Origin: Flavobacterium piscisymbiosum
Lineage (GTDB): Bacteria; Bacteroidota; Bacteroidia; Flavobacteriales; Flavobacteriaceae
Length of the DNA: 64,000 bases
Reading direction: 5' to 3'
Assembly (NCBI RefSeq): GCF_020905295.1
Contig: NZ_JAJJMM010000001.1
Coordinates: 372,001 to 436,000, forward strand
In this document: piece by piece, positions 45,594 to 55,215 of the stretch
How the letters are laid out: each line of letters opens with the position of its first letter
How positions within the stretch are numbered: position 1 is the first letter of the stretch
Position numbers and translations under genes: made by a program
The notes under the pieces: model-generated
What the model was told of the DNA's origin: nothing
Seen by the model: only the letters and a program-made list of their open reading frames with translations
Databases searched by the model: none

Positions 45594-46601
45594 TTAATTT
45601 AATAAATCTGAATTTATTTTTTCCAACTCACTATAAATATCCTTTACATCTTGTGAGTTTTCTTTTTGCAAAATTAAATTTGCTGTATCGGTATACACGA
45701 AAATAGTGTTTTTTAATCCCAGAAAAGTAGTATGCTTACCAGAACCAATCACCATATTTCCATTTTTATCTGTAGGATGTCCTTTTGAAACTAAATAATC
45801 ATAAACCGACTCAAATGATCCTAAATCAGACCATGAAAATGATGCAGGTACGACTTTTATTTTTTTACTGCGTTCCATAACAGCATAATCAATACTGATT
45901 GATGGAATTTCTAATGACAAATTCAAATCTAAAAATCCATTTTCGCTGGCTTCCCAAACTGCTTTTGATTTCTCATAAACATCCGGCTGGAATTGTTTTA
46001 GCTCCTCTAAAAGAACACTCGCTTTGAAACAGAACATCCCACTATTCCAAAGAAAATTTCCTTTTGCAATGAATTCTTTTGCTGTAGTTTGATTGGGTTT
46101 TTCACGAAACGAAATTACATTATCCCCTTTTGACTCAATATAACCATATCCTGTTTCTGGCTTGGTTGGGATAATCCCAAAAGTCACAATAAATCCTTCT
46201 TTTGCCTTCAGAACTGCCTCATCTATAGCTTTATTATAATCCTCTATTTTATCAATAATGTGATCTGAAGGCGTTACAATTAGTATATCATCAGGATCTG
46301 AAGCAAATGCAGCAAAAGCAATTGCAGCTGCAGTATTGCGAGGTGTAGCTTCAACAATGTTTACATAAGAAGTTTTGGTTTTATCCATAACCTTACCACT
46401 TAGGTGATGATTATCTACATTCCCCACCACCATGACCTTATTTGCTAAATGACTGTTACGATCCACAGTTATTTCAAATAAAGATTTATTTTCAAATATT
46501 TCTAAATATTGTTTTGGCTGACTTTTTCGAGATAGCGGCCATAATCTACTACCAACTCCACCAGTTAAAATGACATGTATAATTGAATTCTTTGTTTCCA
46601 T
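45594..46601 (-). CDS. manC: mannose-1-phosphate guanylyltransferase
   Basis: The nucleotidyltransferase domain starts with LTGGVGSRLWPLSRKSQPKQ, and has EATPRNTAAAIAFAA, VTPSDHII, FREKPN and WNSGMFCFKAS. The 335-residue length shows the single-domain form without the C-terminal isomerase. It makes GDP-mannose, the precursor for Gmd/Fcl and possibly for mannosyl donors. It could also supply GDP-linked sugars more widely, but GDP-mannose is the family reaction. Confidence 0.93.
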   Translation of the reverse strand: METKNSIIHVILTGGVGSRLWPLSRKSQPKQYLEIFENKSLFEITVDRNSHLANKVMVVGNVDNHHLSGKVMDKTKTSYVNIVEATPRNTAAAIAFAAFASDPDDILIVTPSDHIIDKIEDYNKAIDEAVLKAKEGFIVTFGIIPTKPETGYGYIESKGDNVISFREKPNQTTAKEFIAKGNFLWNSGMFCFKASVLLEELKQFQPDVYEKSKAVWEASENGFLDLNLSLEIPSISIDYAVMERSKKIKVVPASFSWSDLGSFESVYDYLVSKGHPTDKNGNMVIGSGKHTTFLGLKNTIFVYTDTANLILQKENSQDVKDIYSELEKINSDLLN

Positions 46602-46632
46602 TTTTCTTAAAATAAAAAAAGACCTTTAGTTA

Positions 46633-47946
46633 CTATAATCTATTATCAGCTATAGCTCCTAAAACTCCTTTTACATCGTATAATAAACTATTTTCTTTTT
46701 GCAACTCTGAAAAATTTAATTCTAAAAATTCCTTGTGAGAAACTCCCAGAACAATGGCATCAAATTTATCATTTGGCAAAGTGTTAATTGTTACTAAATT
46801 ATATTCTTTTTTTACATCATTCGCATTAGCCAAGGGATCAAATATTGTTACTAAAATACCATATTCTTTTAATGCTTTTACAACATCAACAATTTTTGTA
46901 TTACGTACATCAGGACAATTTTCTTTGAAAGTAATTCCAAGCATTAAAAGATTTGCACCATTAACAGAAATTCCTTTTTTAATCATCAACTTCACTATTT
47001 GAGAAGCAACGTATTCTCCCATGCTGTCATTCAAACGTCGACCTGCTAAAATTATTTCGGGATGATATCCAAATTCTTGAGCTCTTTGTGCTAAATAATA
47101 AGGATCGACACCAATACAGTGTCCTCCTACTAATCCTGGTTTAAATGGTAAAAAATTCCATTTTGTTGAGGCTGCTGCTAATACTTCCTGCGTATCAATA
47201 TTCATTAAATTGAATATTTTAGCCAGTTCATTTACAAAAGCAATATTAATGTCTCTTTGTGAGTTTTCTATCACTTTAGCCGCTTCTGCCACTTTTATGG
47301 AAGGTGCCAAATGAGTTCCAGCAGTAATTACTGACTTGTACAAAGCATCAACTTTTAAACCAATTTCAGGTGTTGAACCTGAAGTGACTTTTAAGATCTT
47401 TTCGACTGTATGCTCTTTGTCTCCCGGATTTATTCTTTCCGGTGAATATCCTGCATAAAAATCTTCATTAAATTTTAATCCTGAAACTCTTTCTAAAACT
47501 GGCACACACTGTTCTTCAGTAACACCTGGATAAACCGTTGACTCATATATAACAATATCTCCTTTTTTCAATATTTCACCAACAGACTCGCTCGATTTAT
47601 ATAACGGAGTCAAATCAGGACGATTATTTTTATCTACCGGAGTAGGAACCGTAACTATAAAATAATTACAATCTGCAATATCGTTTAAAGAAGTTGTGCA
47701 ATACAATCCCGCGTCAGAAGTGGAATTATCTACTAAAACATTCTGCAATGTAGCATCATCAACTTCTAATGTTGTATCTGTACCTGATTTTAAAGAAGCT
47801 ACTCTTGCTTCATTAATATCAAAACCTATAACTGAATATTTAGTAGCAAATAATCGAGCCAAAGGCAGGCCAACATAACCTAAACCAATAATGGCGATTT
47901 TTATGTTTTCGTTCAATTTGTAATCTTTTTTATCTATTTCAGTCAT
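46633..47946 (-). CDS. tviB: UDP-N-acetylhexosamine 6-dehydrogenase (TviB/WbpO-like)
   Basis: A UDP-sugar dehydrogenase of 437 residues: IGLGYVGLPLA at 20-30, TVPTPVDKNNRPDLTPL near 99-115, ESTVYPGVTEE and GGHCIGVDPYYL with catalytic C277. The sequence is of the TviB/WbpO type, which oxidises UDP-GlcNAc or UDP-GalNAc to the uronate, rather than the Ugd type at 48767-50158. The UDP-sugar epimerase at 50187-51170 is the natural partner (TviC). It is the first gene after the promoter at 48014-48044, with a leader of about 60 bases. Confidence 0.9.
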   Translation of the reverse strand: MTEIDKKDYKLNENIKIAIIGLGYVGLPLARLFATKYSVIGFDINEARVASLKSGTDTTLEVDDATLQNVLVDNSTSDAGLYCTTSLNDIADCNYFIVTVPTPVDKNNRPDLTPLYKSSESVGEILKKGDIVIYESTVYPGVTEEQCVPVLERVSGLKFNEDFYAGYSPERINPGDKEHTVEKILKVTSGSTPEIGLKVDALYKSVITAGTHLAPSIKVAEAAKVIENSQRDINIAFVNELAKIFNLMNIDTQEVLAAASTKWNFLPFKPGLVGGHCIGVDPYYLAQRAQEFGYHPEIILAGRRLNDSMGEYVASQIVKLMIKKGISVNGANLLMLGITFKENCPDVRNTKIVDVVKALKEYGILVTIFDPLANANDVKKEYNLVTINTLPNDKFDAIVLGVSHKEFLELNFSELQKENSLLYDVKGVLGAIADNRL

Positions 47947-48013
47947 AACAATTCACGGCTTCGCCACTCTGAGTCACAAAATTTTGACACAGATACTCTA
48001 AAATCATTTTCGG

Positions 48014-48044
48014 CAAATATAGCACATTAAGTCAATTTATTCAA
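48014..48044 (-). promoter_or_regulatory. Bacteroidota-type promoter for the main polysaccharide block
   Basis: On the minus strand TTG (complement of 48042-48044) is followed after 20 bases by TATATTTG (complement of 48014-48021), a full match to the TTG...TAnnTTTG consensus. Transcription would start near 48006, about 60 bases before the tviB start. It lies downstream of the terminator of the upxY unit, so it can drive the following genes independently. No operator or leader hairpin is obvious between it and tviB. Confidence 0.72.
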
Positions 48045-48136
48045 TACGGTTTCCCGTAATACAGAAAAAACTAACAAATAAATAGCAACACTAAGCACCA
48101 ACACTCTATCTATCAGTATGTAAAAATTTACCTTAT

Positions 48137-48187
48137 AAAAAAAACAGAAAATAAAATCTCTATTTGGAGAAATTTTACCTTCTGTTT
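48137..48187 (-). terminator. intrinsic terminator after upxY
   Basis: The minus strand reads AAACAGAA, two G, TAAAATTTCTC, a loop, then GAGATTTTA, two T, TTCTGTTT. The arms pair over about 19 bases with two G-U pairs and a two-base bulge, and are followed by a run of eight T. It lies 30 bases after the upxY stop and before the next promoter. As NusG paralogues of this family promote read-through, the hairpin may be a conditional stop. Confidence 0.75.
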
Positions 48188-48216
48188 ATTACCAATAGCT
48201 ACACAATATAACTATA

Positions 48217-48684
48217 TTATTTATATTTTATTTTAAGGACACACCCTAAAGATTCTAAAACTAACGTATAATAAGTATTTGAGATTTCCTGAACTATTGC
48301 GTCTTGATTACTAAAAGCTCCTGATTCTAATTTTATACGATCACCAACCTGAATCGAAGACACTGAAACATCACTTAAGTTAGGAGACGCCAAACTTGTT
48401 TTTATGATATTAATTTCTTCATCACGAACAATCGCAGGTTTTCCTAACCAAAACAAATACCGGACTACACCTGAGATCTGAAAAACGGAATTTCGATCAC
48501 CATCTTCTAATTGGACAAAAACATAGGAGTTAAAAAGCGGCACCTCAATCTTCTTCTTTCTATCTGTCCATTGTTTGATTTGGATTATTAATGGACAGTA
48601 ACATTCAATTCCGATTTCATTGAGTTTTTCCGCAACTTTTTTCTCCCATTTGGGTTTTGTATACACTACATACCAATTCTTCAT
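48217..48684 (-). CDS. NusG-like transcription antiterminator (UpxY family)
   Basis: A 155-residue NusG paralogue. The NGN domain starts MKNWYVVYTKPKWEKKVAEKL, with CYCPLIIQIKQW and PLFNSYVFV, then a KOW domain at about 107-140 (IQVGDRIKLESGAF, VQEI). The WYVVYTKP...EKKVAEKL...PLFNSYVF pattern is that of Bacteroides UpxY proteins, encoded at the start of capsule loci to promote transcription through them. Its position next to a terminator and a promoter agrees with that role. It follows ugd by 82 bases, with no promoter match between them, so it is probably expressed from the wza unit. Confidence 0.88.
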   Translation of the reverse strand: MKNWYVVYTKPKWEKKVAEKLNEIGIECYCPLIIQIKQWTDRKKKIEVPLFNSYVFVQLEDGDRNSVFQISGVVRYLFWLGKPAIVRDEEINIIKTSLASPNLSDVSVSSIQVGDRIKLESGAFSNQDAIVQEISNTYYTLVLESLGCVLKIKYK

Positions 48685-48766
48685 TTTTCTTTTTATTGAA
48701 ATAAAACCTTAAACCAATCTTGCCTTATTCATTTCATATTAAATTTTACCTCAATATCTTTTGCAA

Positions 48767-50158
48767 TTAAGAACCTATTCCTTTATAAATGAAGCCTATT
48801 GATTCCAATTCTTTTGCATTTAAGATATTTCTTCCGTCAAAAAGAAATGCCGGTTTATGCATCGAATCGTAAATTTTTTGCCAGTCATAAGTTGTAAACT
48901 CATCCCATTCTGTTAGAATCGCAATAGCATGAGCGCCTTTACATGCTTCATAAGCATTATCAAATATTGATAAGGCTTTGCTATTTGCTTCCTCACTTCT
49001 GGTTTGTAAATAATCTAAATCGTTAAGCATTTTATTTCTCGAAACTTTAGGATCATAAACAGAGATTTTAGCCTGCTCGTTGATAAGATCATCAGCTACA
49101 TAAATTGCAGCAGATTCTCTGGTGTCATTGGTATCTTTTTTGAAAGCCCATCCCAAAAATGTAATTTTCTTATCAGCAACTGTATTATATAAAGTTTGCA
49201 CAATTTTGTTCGAAAATCTTCTTTTTTGATGATCATTCATTATAATTACCTGCTCCCAATAATCAGCCACCTCATTTAATCCGTAAGATTTTGCAATGTA
49301 AACTAAATTCAAAATGTCTTTTTGAAAACAAGAACCTCCAAAGCCAACCGATGCTTTTAGAAATTTCGGCCCAATTCTGCTATCCATCCCAATTGCTTTT
49401 GCCACTTCACTAACATCAGCTCCTGTTTTTTCACATAGTTCAGACATTGCATTTATAGATGAAATACGTTGTGCTAAAAATGCATTAGCCGTTAGCTTTG
49501 AAAGTTCAGATGACCAAACATTTGTTGTCAGGATTTTATCTTTGCTTACCCAATTTGCATAAACATCAACTAAAGCATTAATTGCTTCTTCACCTTCCGG
49601 CGTTGTATCTCCACCAATTAAAATTCTATCCGGGTTTAATAAATCAGTTACAGCAGTTCCTTCAGCCAAAAATTCAGGATTTGATAAGATTTGGAACTGA
49701 ACTCCATTTCCGGTATTGTCCAGAATACTTTTTATCGCTTCGGCTGTACGTACTGGTAAAGTTGATTTTTCGACAACAATTTTATTCTGCTTTGCTACTT
49801 TAGCAATTTGTCTCGCACAAAGTTCGATATATTTTAAATCGGCAGCCATGCCTTTTCCTTTTCCGTAGGTTTTTGTTGGCGTATTTACAGATATAAAAAT
49901 AACCTGAGCTTCATCAATAGCTTTTTCTACTTCAGTCGAAAAGAAAAGATTTCTTCCTCTTGCTTCACCAACTATTTCTGAAAGTCCCGGTTCGTAAATT
50001 GGAATATTATCTGTATTTGGATCGTTCCAGTCTTTAATTCTTTGTTCATTCAAATCAACAACTGTGACTTGAATATTCGGGCATTTTTGAGCAATTACTG
50101 CCATTGTCGGACCTCCAACATAACCTGCACCAATGCAACAAATTTTTGTAATTTTCAT
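48767..50158 (-). CDS. ugd: UDP-glucose 6-dehydrogenase (eukaryote-like type)
   Basis: The enzyme oxidises UDP-glucose to UDP-glucuronate with two [21 protein letters not shown] at 10-27, [20 protein letters not shown] near 91-110, [20 protein letters not shown] and [10 protein letters not shown] with C277 are visible. The GGPTMAVIA start and the 463-residue length fit the longer branch that includes animal UGDH, more than the short bacterial form. It lies 28 bases downstream of the epimerase gene. Confidence 0.95.
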   Translation of the reverse strand: MKITKICCIGAGYVGGPTMAVIAQKCPNIQVTVVDLNEQRIKDWNDPNTDNIPIYEPGLSEIVGEARGRNLFFSTEVEKAIDEAQVIFISVNTPTKTYGKGKGMAADLKYIELCARQIAKVAKQNKIVVEKSTLPVRTAEAIKSILDNTGNGVQFQILSNPEFLAEGTAVTDLLNPDRILIGGDTTPEGEEAINALVDVYANWVSKDKILTTNVWSSELSKLTANAFLAQRISSINAMSELCEKTGADVSEVAKAIGMDSRIGPKFLKASVGFGGSCFQKDILNLVYIAKSYGLNEVADYWEQVIIMNDHQKRRFSNKIVQTLYNTVADKKITFLGWAFKKDTNDTRESAAIYVADDLINEQAKISVYDPKVSRNKMLNDLDYLQTRSEEANSKALSIFDNAYEACKGAHAIAILTEWDEFTTYDWQKIYDSMHKPAFLFDGRNILNAKELESIGFIYKGIGS

Positions 50159-50186
50159 TTAATTTACTATTATCTTGATCCTTATT

Positions 50187-51170
50187 TTATTTTAAATTAT
50201 TCCAATACCAGCTTACAGCCTCTTTTAATCCATCTTGCAATGAATATTTAGGATCATATCCTAAAACTGTTTTTGCTTTATCGATACTTGCCAGTGAATG
50301 CGGAATATCTCCTGCTCTATTTTCTCCATAAACAATTTCTACATCAGCAATTTTAGCATCAAATTCAGACAGATACTTTTTTAAGTATCCTACGAGATCG
50401 TTTAATGTATTGCGATCTCCAAATGCGGTATTATAAACTGTATTTATAGCTTCCGGATTTTGACTTGTCATTGCCAATTCATTCATCTGAATTACATTGT
50501 CGATATAAGTAAAATCGCGAGAATAATTTCCATCTCCATTAATAACGGGACTATCATAATTCATTAACTGATTAACAAACTTTGGAATCACAGCGGCATA
50601 TGCTCCATTTGGATCTTGCTTTCTTCCAAAAACATTAAAATAACGCAAACCTATCGTTTCTAAACCGTAAGTTCTACTGAAAATTTCAGCATACAATTCG
50701 TTTACATATTTTGTAATTGCATATGGTGATAAAGGTTTACCAATAACATCTTCTACTTTTGGCAATCCCTGAGAATCTCCATACGTCGAAGAACTTGCTG
50801 CGTATACGAATCTTTTAACCTTTGCATCACGAGCAGCCACTAACATATTTAGAAAACCGGAAACATTAACATCATTTGTCGTAATGGGGTCATTTATAGA
50901 TCTTGGAACAGAACCTAAAGCGGCCTGGTGCAAAACATAATCGACTCCATCTACTACTAAATTACAATCGGCAATATTTCGAATATCTCCTTCGATTAAT
51001 TTATAATTCGGATTCTCTATAAAATCTTTCAAATTATGACGATGCCCTGTAGAAAAATTATCCAGACAAACTACTTTATGACCCAATCCTAAAAAATACT
51101 CGGACAAATTGGAACCAATAAAGCCCGCTCCGCCCGTAATTAAAATTGTACGTTGAGTTGATGTTTTCAT
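50187..51170 (-). CDS. tviC: UDP-N-acetylhexosamine (or uronate) 4-epimerase, TviC/WbpP-like
   Basis: An extended SDR of 327 residues: TGGAGFIGSNLSEYFL, LDNFSTGHRHNL, LHQAALGSVPRSINDP, ASSSTYGDSQ and SPYAITKYVNELY with the YxxxK pair. ALGSVPRS with YFNVFGRKQDPNGAYAAV is typical of WbpP/TviC/WbgU, which act on N-acetylated sugars, rather than GalE. With TviB it would give UDP-GalNAc uronate. It lies 8 bases after wzc. Confidence 0.9.
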   Translation of the reverse strand: MKTSTQRTILITGGAGFIGSNLSEYFLGLGHKVVCLDNFSTGHRHNLKDFIENPNYKLIEGDIRNIADCNLVVDGVDYVLHQAALGSVPRSINDPITTNDVNVSGFLNMLVAARDAKVKRFVYAASSSTYGDSQGLPKVEDVIGKPLSPYAITKYVNELYAEIFSRTYGLETIGLRYFNVFGRKQDPNGAYAAVIPKFVNQLMNYDSPVINGDGNYSRDFTYIDNVIQMNELAMTSQNPEAINTVYNTAFGDRNTLNDLVGYLKKYLSEFDAKIADVEIVYGENRAGDIPHSLASIDKAKTVLGYDPKYSLQDGLKEAVSWYWNNLK

Positions 51171-51178
51171 ATGACCAA

Positions 51179-53626
51179 TTATTTTTTCCTGAATTTATTC
51201 AAAATTTCTTTCCAGAAACTTAATTTATTTACTTCATCATGATAACCGTTTGAGTAAGCTCCATAGCCGTACCCATATCCATAAGCCGTGCCATATTTCG
51301 CTTTATTTTCATAACCATTCAAAATAATACTCGCATTTGCAAGCTCGCCACGCTGCACCCTGGTATTTAGCAACGTTATCATGTCTTTTTTAGTATAATT
51401 TTGTCTTACTATATAAAGCGTAACATCTGCAAATTGTGCTAACTCTAATGCATCTGACACTAACCCAACCGGAGGCGTGTCCAGAATAATATAATCGTAT
51501 TGCTGTTTCAGCTCCAAAATCAAGTCCCGCATTGCATCGCTCAAAATTAACTCTGACGGATTAGGCGGAATTGGACCTGAAAGAATAACATCAAGATTCG
51601 GAATTTGTGTAGGGTTTATAATCTCAGCTAAACTATTTTGTTTTATTAAATAATTTACAACCCCTATTTGATTTTTCAAATTAAACTCATCTGCCAATCT
51701 TGGTTTTCTTAAATCCAAACCAATGATTACCGTTTTCTTTTCGCTTAAAGCGAAAACTGTAGCGATATTTATCGAACAAAATGTTTTTCCTTCACCACTT
51801 ATAGACGAAGTAATCATCAATGTTTTTGAACCGCTTACTTGTTGTTTTTTATACAAAAACTGCAACGAAGAACGAATCGTCCTAAAGGCTTCTGAAAGTG
51901 CCGATTTTGGCTTATCGAAAACCGCTAAATTCAAAGAATCTTTATTAACTCCAATCACTCCAATTAATGGTATTTGAGTTAATTTGCTAATATCTTCAGT
52001 ATTCTGGATTGAATTATTAACAAAGAAAATTCCGAAAATGAATAATAAAGGTATTAAGGTCCCTAAGAATAAAGCTAAAATATAATTTACAGAAGTTTTA
52101 GGGCCAATTAATCCTCCGCCAATATCTTTTGCGGGATCGATAAAATGCAGATCTGATAAATTTGATGCTTTTACAATCTCGGCCTCATTTCTTTTCTTCA
52201 AAAATTCATTATAAATATTATCACTTAAATCATATTTTCTCTGGATCTTCAATAATTCCTGCTGTTGTTCCGGAAGTCTTTTTACAGTACTTTCGGCCTG
52301 ACCAATTTTAGAATTTACCATTGCTAAATCTGTCAATAAAGATCCTTTTGCAGAAGCTATATTTTCCAGCAAAACATTTTTCACAGCCTGCATTTGATTA
52401 TCAAAATCTTTAAAAATCTTGTCGCTTTTTACCGCATAAGCCATTTCTGACCTTTGTGTAGAAAGGGCAATAAGTTTTGATACGTTTACAACAACATTAG
52501 GATCTTCTATTCCTGCAACAGATGGCGCAGGCAATCTCGAATAATCAACGCTATTATTTAAATATGATTTTAAAGAATTGTAATAGGCAATTTTTCTTGT
52601 AACCTGGTCTCTTTCGACATCAAAATCCATAATTTTATCCGAAACCTTTTCTCCTCCTCCTTCAATTTCATAGATATTTTTGTCTTTCCTGAAAGATTTA
52701 AGCTCACTTCCTGTTTCTTTCAATTGCGACTCCATTGCAACCAGCGTACTATCAATAAATCGTATGGTATTGGTTGCAAATTGGTTTTTTCCGTCAAGCT
52801 GAAGTTTGATTAACATTTTTACCGTAGCGTTCAAATACTCCACCATTCGGGCTTTGTTTGTTCCCTGCATTGATAATGTAAGTATTGAACCGCCTTTATC
52901 GTCAGAACTAACATTTACCCCTCTGTAACCTGATACAGTACCATCAAAATCATTGAATTTTACAAAATACTCGTTCCCTGTATACATACCGGGATTATCA
53001 TTGATTTGAAGTTTCCAGTTTAAAAAAGGTAACGAAACTTGTTCTCCAACCTTATATTTTTTTACAAATTCTGTTGGCTGAACAGCAGTATTGCTATAAG
53101 TGTTATTAGAATAGGTTATTAATGAAACAGAACTATTCTCGAAAGGGATGCGAATTTCATATTCATTGGCACTTAAAAACTTAACACTGATCAAGGTGTT
53201 CGCTAATTGCCCTTTTGATTTGTCTATATTGACATAAAAGGGAACTGCGCCATAAGAATCTACTAAATTGTATTTTCCTTGTGTAAGGTAATCGATATAA
53301 AATTGCAATTTATCTACAACCAATTCATTATGAGATCGTGATTGTATTATAGTCGAAATTCCGTTTACCTGATCAGAAACTCCTCCCCAATTAAAAACTA
53401 AACTGGTATTTGATGTAAAAAATGGGTTTCTTTCTTCTTTAATAGAAACCATGGTTTGCATGGCGTAAATTTTCTCTTTTCGAATATTTACCTGATATGC
53501 AATTGTAAAAGCAATGATCAAACTAGCTAAAAACCATTTCCAATAACTTAAAATCTTCAACAGGAATCCTTTAAAATCAAAATTTGAATGATTCTCAAAA
53601 ATGGAAAAATCTTTTATATCTAACAT
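51179..53626 (-). CDS. wzc: polysaccharide co-polymerase with tyrosine autokinase (Wzc)
   Basis: An inner-membrane protein of 815 residues with helices near 31-47 and 515-537 and a periplasmic part with coiled-coil character around 285-490. The cytoplasmic BY-kinase has Walker A SSISGEGKTF at 607-616, Walker A' IIGLDLRKPRL at 634-644 and Walker B IILDTPP at 713-719. The C-terminal tail has an alternating tyrosine-glycine cluster (772-795), the likely autophosphorylation site. Together with Wza, 15 bases upstream, it controls chain length and export. Confidence 0.95.
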   Translation of the reverse strand: MLDIKDFSIFENHSNFDFKGFLLKILSYWKWFLASLIIAFTIAYQVNIRKEKIYAMQTMVSIKEERNPFFTSNTSLVFNWGGVSDQVNGISTIIQSRSHNELVVDKLQFYIDYLTQGKYNLVDSYGAVPFYVNIDKSKGQLANTLISVKFLSANEYEIRIPFENSSVSLITYSNNTYSNTAVQPTEFVKKYKVGEQVSLPFLNWKLQINDNPGMYTGNEYFVKFNDFDGTVSGYRGVNVSSDDKGGSILTLSMQGTNKARMVEYLNATVKMLIKLQLDGKNQFATNTIRFIDSTLVAMESQLKETGSELKSFRKDKNIYEIEGGGEKVSDKIMDFDVERDQVTRKIAYYNSLKSYLNNSVDYSRLPAPSVAGIEDPNVVVNVSKLIALSTQRSEMAYAVKSDKIFKDFDNQMQAVKNVLLENIASAKGSLLTDLAMVNSKIGQAESTVKRLPEQQQELLKIQRKYDLSDNIYNEFLKKRNEAEIVKASNLSDLHFIDPAKDIGGGLIGPKTSVNYILALFLGTLIPLLFIFGIFFVNNSIQNTEDISKLTQIPLIGVIGVNKDSLNLAVFDKPKSALSEAFRTIRSSLQFLYKKQQVSGSKTLMITSSISGEGKTFCSINIATVFALSEKKTVIIGLDLRKPRLADEFNLKNQIGVVNYLIKQNSLAEIINPTQIPNLDVILSGPIPPNPSELILSDAMRDLILELKQQYDYIILDTPPVGLVSDALELAQFADVTLYIVRQNYTKKDMITLLNTRVQRGELANASIILNGYENKAKYGTAYGYGYGYGAYSNGYHDEVNKLSFWKEILNKFRKK

Positions 53627-53641
53627 TTTTTGAATTTAAGT

Positions 53642-54433
53642 TTAGTTTTTAAGCAATAGAAAAACTGTCGTGGCCAATGACAAAACAGTAATAATTGTAG
53701 TTATGGATTCTATACCTGTTTTTCCTGTTCCCCAACTTTTTTGTTTAAGTGGTTTTACGTAAACGTAATCATTTGGCTGTAAATAAAAATAAGGCGATTT
53801 TATTACATTAACATCTGTTAAATCAATATCATGCATTTGTACGCCTGTTGGAGTCTGACGAATGATCGTTACTGCTTTTCTATTTCCTGTTATGGTTATA
53901 TCACCCGCATTTGCTATGGCTTCCATAATATTTACATGTTCCTGAAATAATGTTTTAGTACCGGTACTTTCTACTTCGCCATTTATTGTATACCTAAAAC
54001 CTGCTAATTTTACAGTAACAAAAATATTAGCTTCTTTTTTAAAATATTCTTCCAGTAATTTTTTTTCAATTGTAACCCGAACTTCTTCAAGAGTATATCC
54101 TATAACATTAATTTCTCCTAAAATAGGCATTCTAATATTACCGTGATCATCAACTGTAAATCCGTTAAAATATAACGTCGATTCAGATTTCCCTGCTCCA
54201 GAAGAAACTTCTGTTGTATTAAAAATTGAAACTAACTTAGGATCTATCGCTTTTATATCGACACTTAAAATGTCATTTACTTGTAACCTATAAGGTTTAG
54301 ACTCTACTGCAGCTATATTATTTTGCTCTGCTGAAGTATTTTTATCCTGCAAATAGGTCAAGTCTTTTACTGGAATACAGGATGTAAACAACACGCTAAT
54401 TAGCAGTAATATATAAAAGCCGTTTTTTGTCAT
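53642..54433 (-). CDS. wza: polysaccharide export outer-membrane lipoprotein (Wza family)
   Basis: The start MTKNGFYILLLISVLFTSC is a lipoprotein signal with lipobox cysteine C19. YRLQVNDILSVDIKAIDP begins the polysaccharide-export domain, and an SLBB domain follows (ITIEGEV-like FRYTINGEVESTGTK). The last 20 residues form a membrane helix (TTIITVLSLATTVFLLL), a feature of Bacteroidota Wza. The length of 263 is normal for that type. It is the first gene of the polysaccharide block and is preceded by a -7 element. Confidence 0.93.
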   Translation of the reverse strand: MTKNGFYILLLISVLFTSCIPVKDLTYLQDKNTSAEQNNIAAVESKPYRLQVNDILSVDIKAIDPKLVSIFNTTEVSSGAGKSESTLYFNGFTVDDHGNIRMPILGEINVIGYTLEEVRVTIEKKLLEEYFKKEANIFVTVKLAGFRYTINGEVESTGTKTLFQEHVNIMEAIANAGDITITGNRKAVTIIRQTPTGVQMHDIDLTDVNVIKSPYFYLQPNDYVYVKPLKQKSWGTGKTGIESITTIITVLSLATTVFLLLKN

Positions 54434-54449
54434 TATTGAAATTTTATCG

Positions 54450-54457
54450 CAAATATA
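54450..54457 (-). promoter_or_regulatory. -7 promoter element for the wza-wzc unit
   Basis: The minus strand reads TATATTTG, identical to the -7 element of the promoter at 48014-48044, 16 bases before the wza start codon. The -33 region has only a weak match (CTG at a 17-base interval). Its position right after recR and before the first polysaccharide gene supports it. Confidence 0.5.
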
Positions 54458-54503
54458 GCTTTTCCTTTAATTTTCAGAAAATCTAACCTTTATTTGAGTT
54501 TAT

Positions 54504-55124
54504 TTAATTGTTTTTGAAAGTTTTTTCGAACGGAACGCGATGTAAAATACTTCTTCCGAGGGTAATTTCGTCTGCATATTCTAATTCATCGCCTACTGAT
54601 ATACCTCTGGCTATTGTAGAAATTATAATTTCTGATTCTGCAATTTGTTTATAGATATAAAAATTGGTTGTATCTCCTTCCATAGTTGAGCTAAGGGCAA
54701 AAATAATTTCGATTACTTTTCCTGCTTTTACTTTTTCGACCAAACTCGAAATGTTTAACTGACTTGGGCCAACACCTTCTATGGGAGAAATTTTGCCGCC
54801 TAAAACATGATAAATTCCTTTGTACTGACCGGTATTTTCAATCGCCATAACATCACGAATATCTTCGACTACGCAAATAGTCTGATGATTTCGCGCGAGA
54901 TTTGCACAAATTTCGCAAACTTTTGTGTCTGAAATATTATGACAGCTTTCGCAAAATTTAATATCCTCACGCATATTTAATAATGCCTGAGATAAAAAGC
55001 CCGTTTGCTCTTTTGGCTGTTTTAATAAATGAAGCACCAAACGCAATGCCGTACGCTTACCAATTCCTGGCAATTGTGACATTTCGTTGACCGCTTTTTC
55101 TATTAATTTTGATGAAAATTCCAT
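54504..55124 (-). CDS. recR: recombination mediator RecR
   Basis: RecR works with RecF/RecO to load RecA at gaps. A helix-hairpin-helix ([17 protein letters not shown]) is followed by a C4 zinc finger with C58, C61, C70 and C73, and a Toprim domain from about 86 ([13 protein letters not shown]). The 206-residue length is normal. It is the last housekeeping gene before the polysaccharide block; the downstream gap to wza holds the wza -7 element. Confidence 0.97.
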   Translation of the reverse strand: MEFSSKLIEKAVNEMSQLPGIGKRTALRLVLHLLKQPKEQTGFLSQALLNMREDIKFCESCHNISDTKVCEICANLARNHQTICVVEDIRDVMAIENTGQYKGIYHVLGGKISPIEGVGPSQLNISSLVEKVKAGKVIEIIFALSSTMEGDTTNFYIYKQIAESEIIISTIARGISVGDELEYADEITLGRSILHRVPFEKTFKNN

Positions 55125-55215
55125 GACGACAAAAGTAATATTTTTAATGGTTTAGTAGACTTGGAGACAACTAAATTCAATATGATCAAGAATACTAATT
55201 ATAAATACAAAAGTT

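Noticed and set aside
48014..48216. Invertible promoter as in Bacteroides capsule loci
   Set aside because: I looked for a pair of inverted repeats flanking the promoter and for a nearby invertase gene and found neither; only the terminator hairpin is present.
55130..55137. TACTTTTG match upstream of recR
   Set aside because: The start point would fall at the start codon itself and no -33 TTG lies at the right distance.
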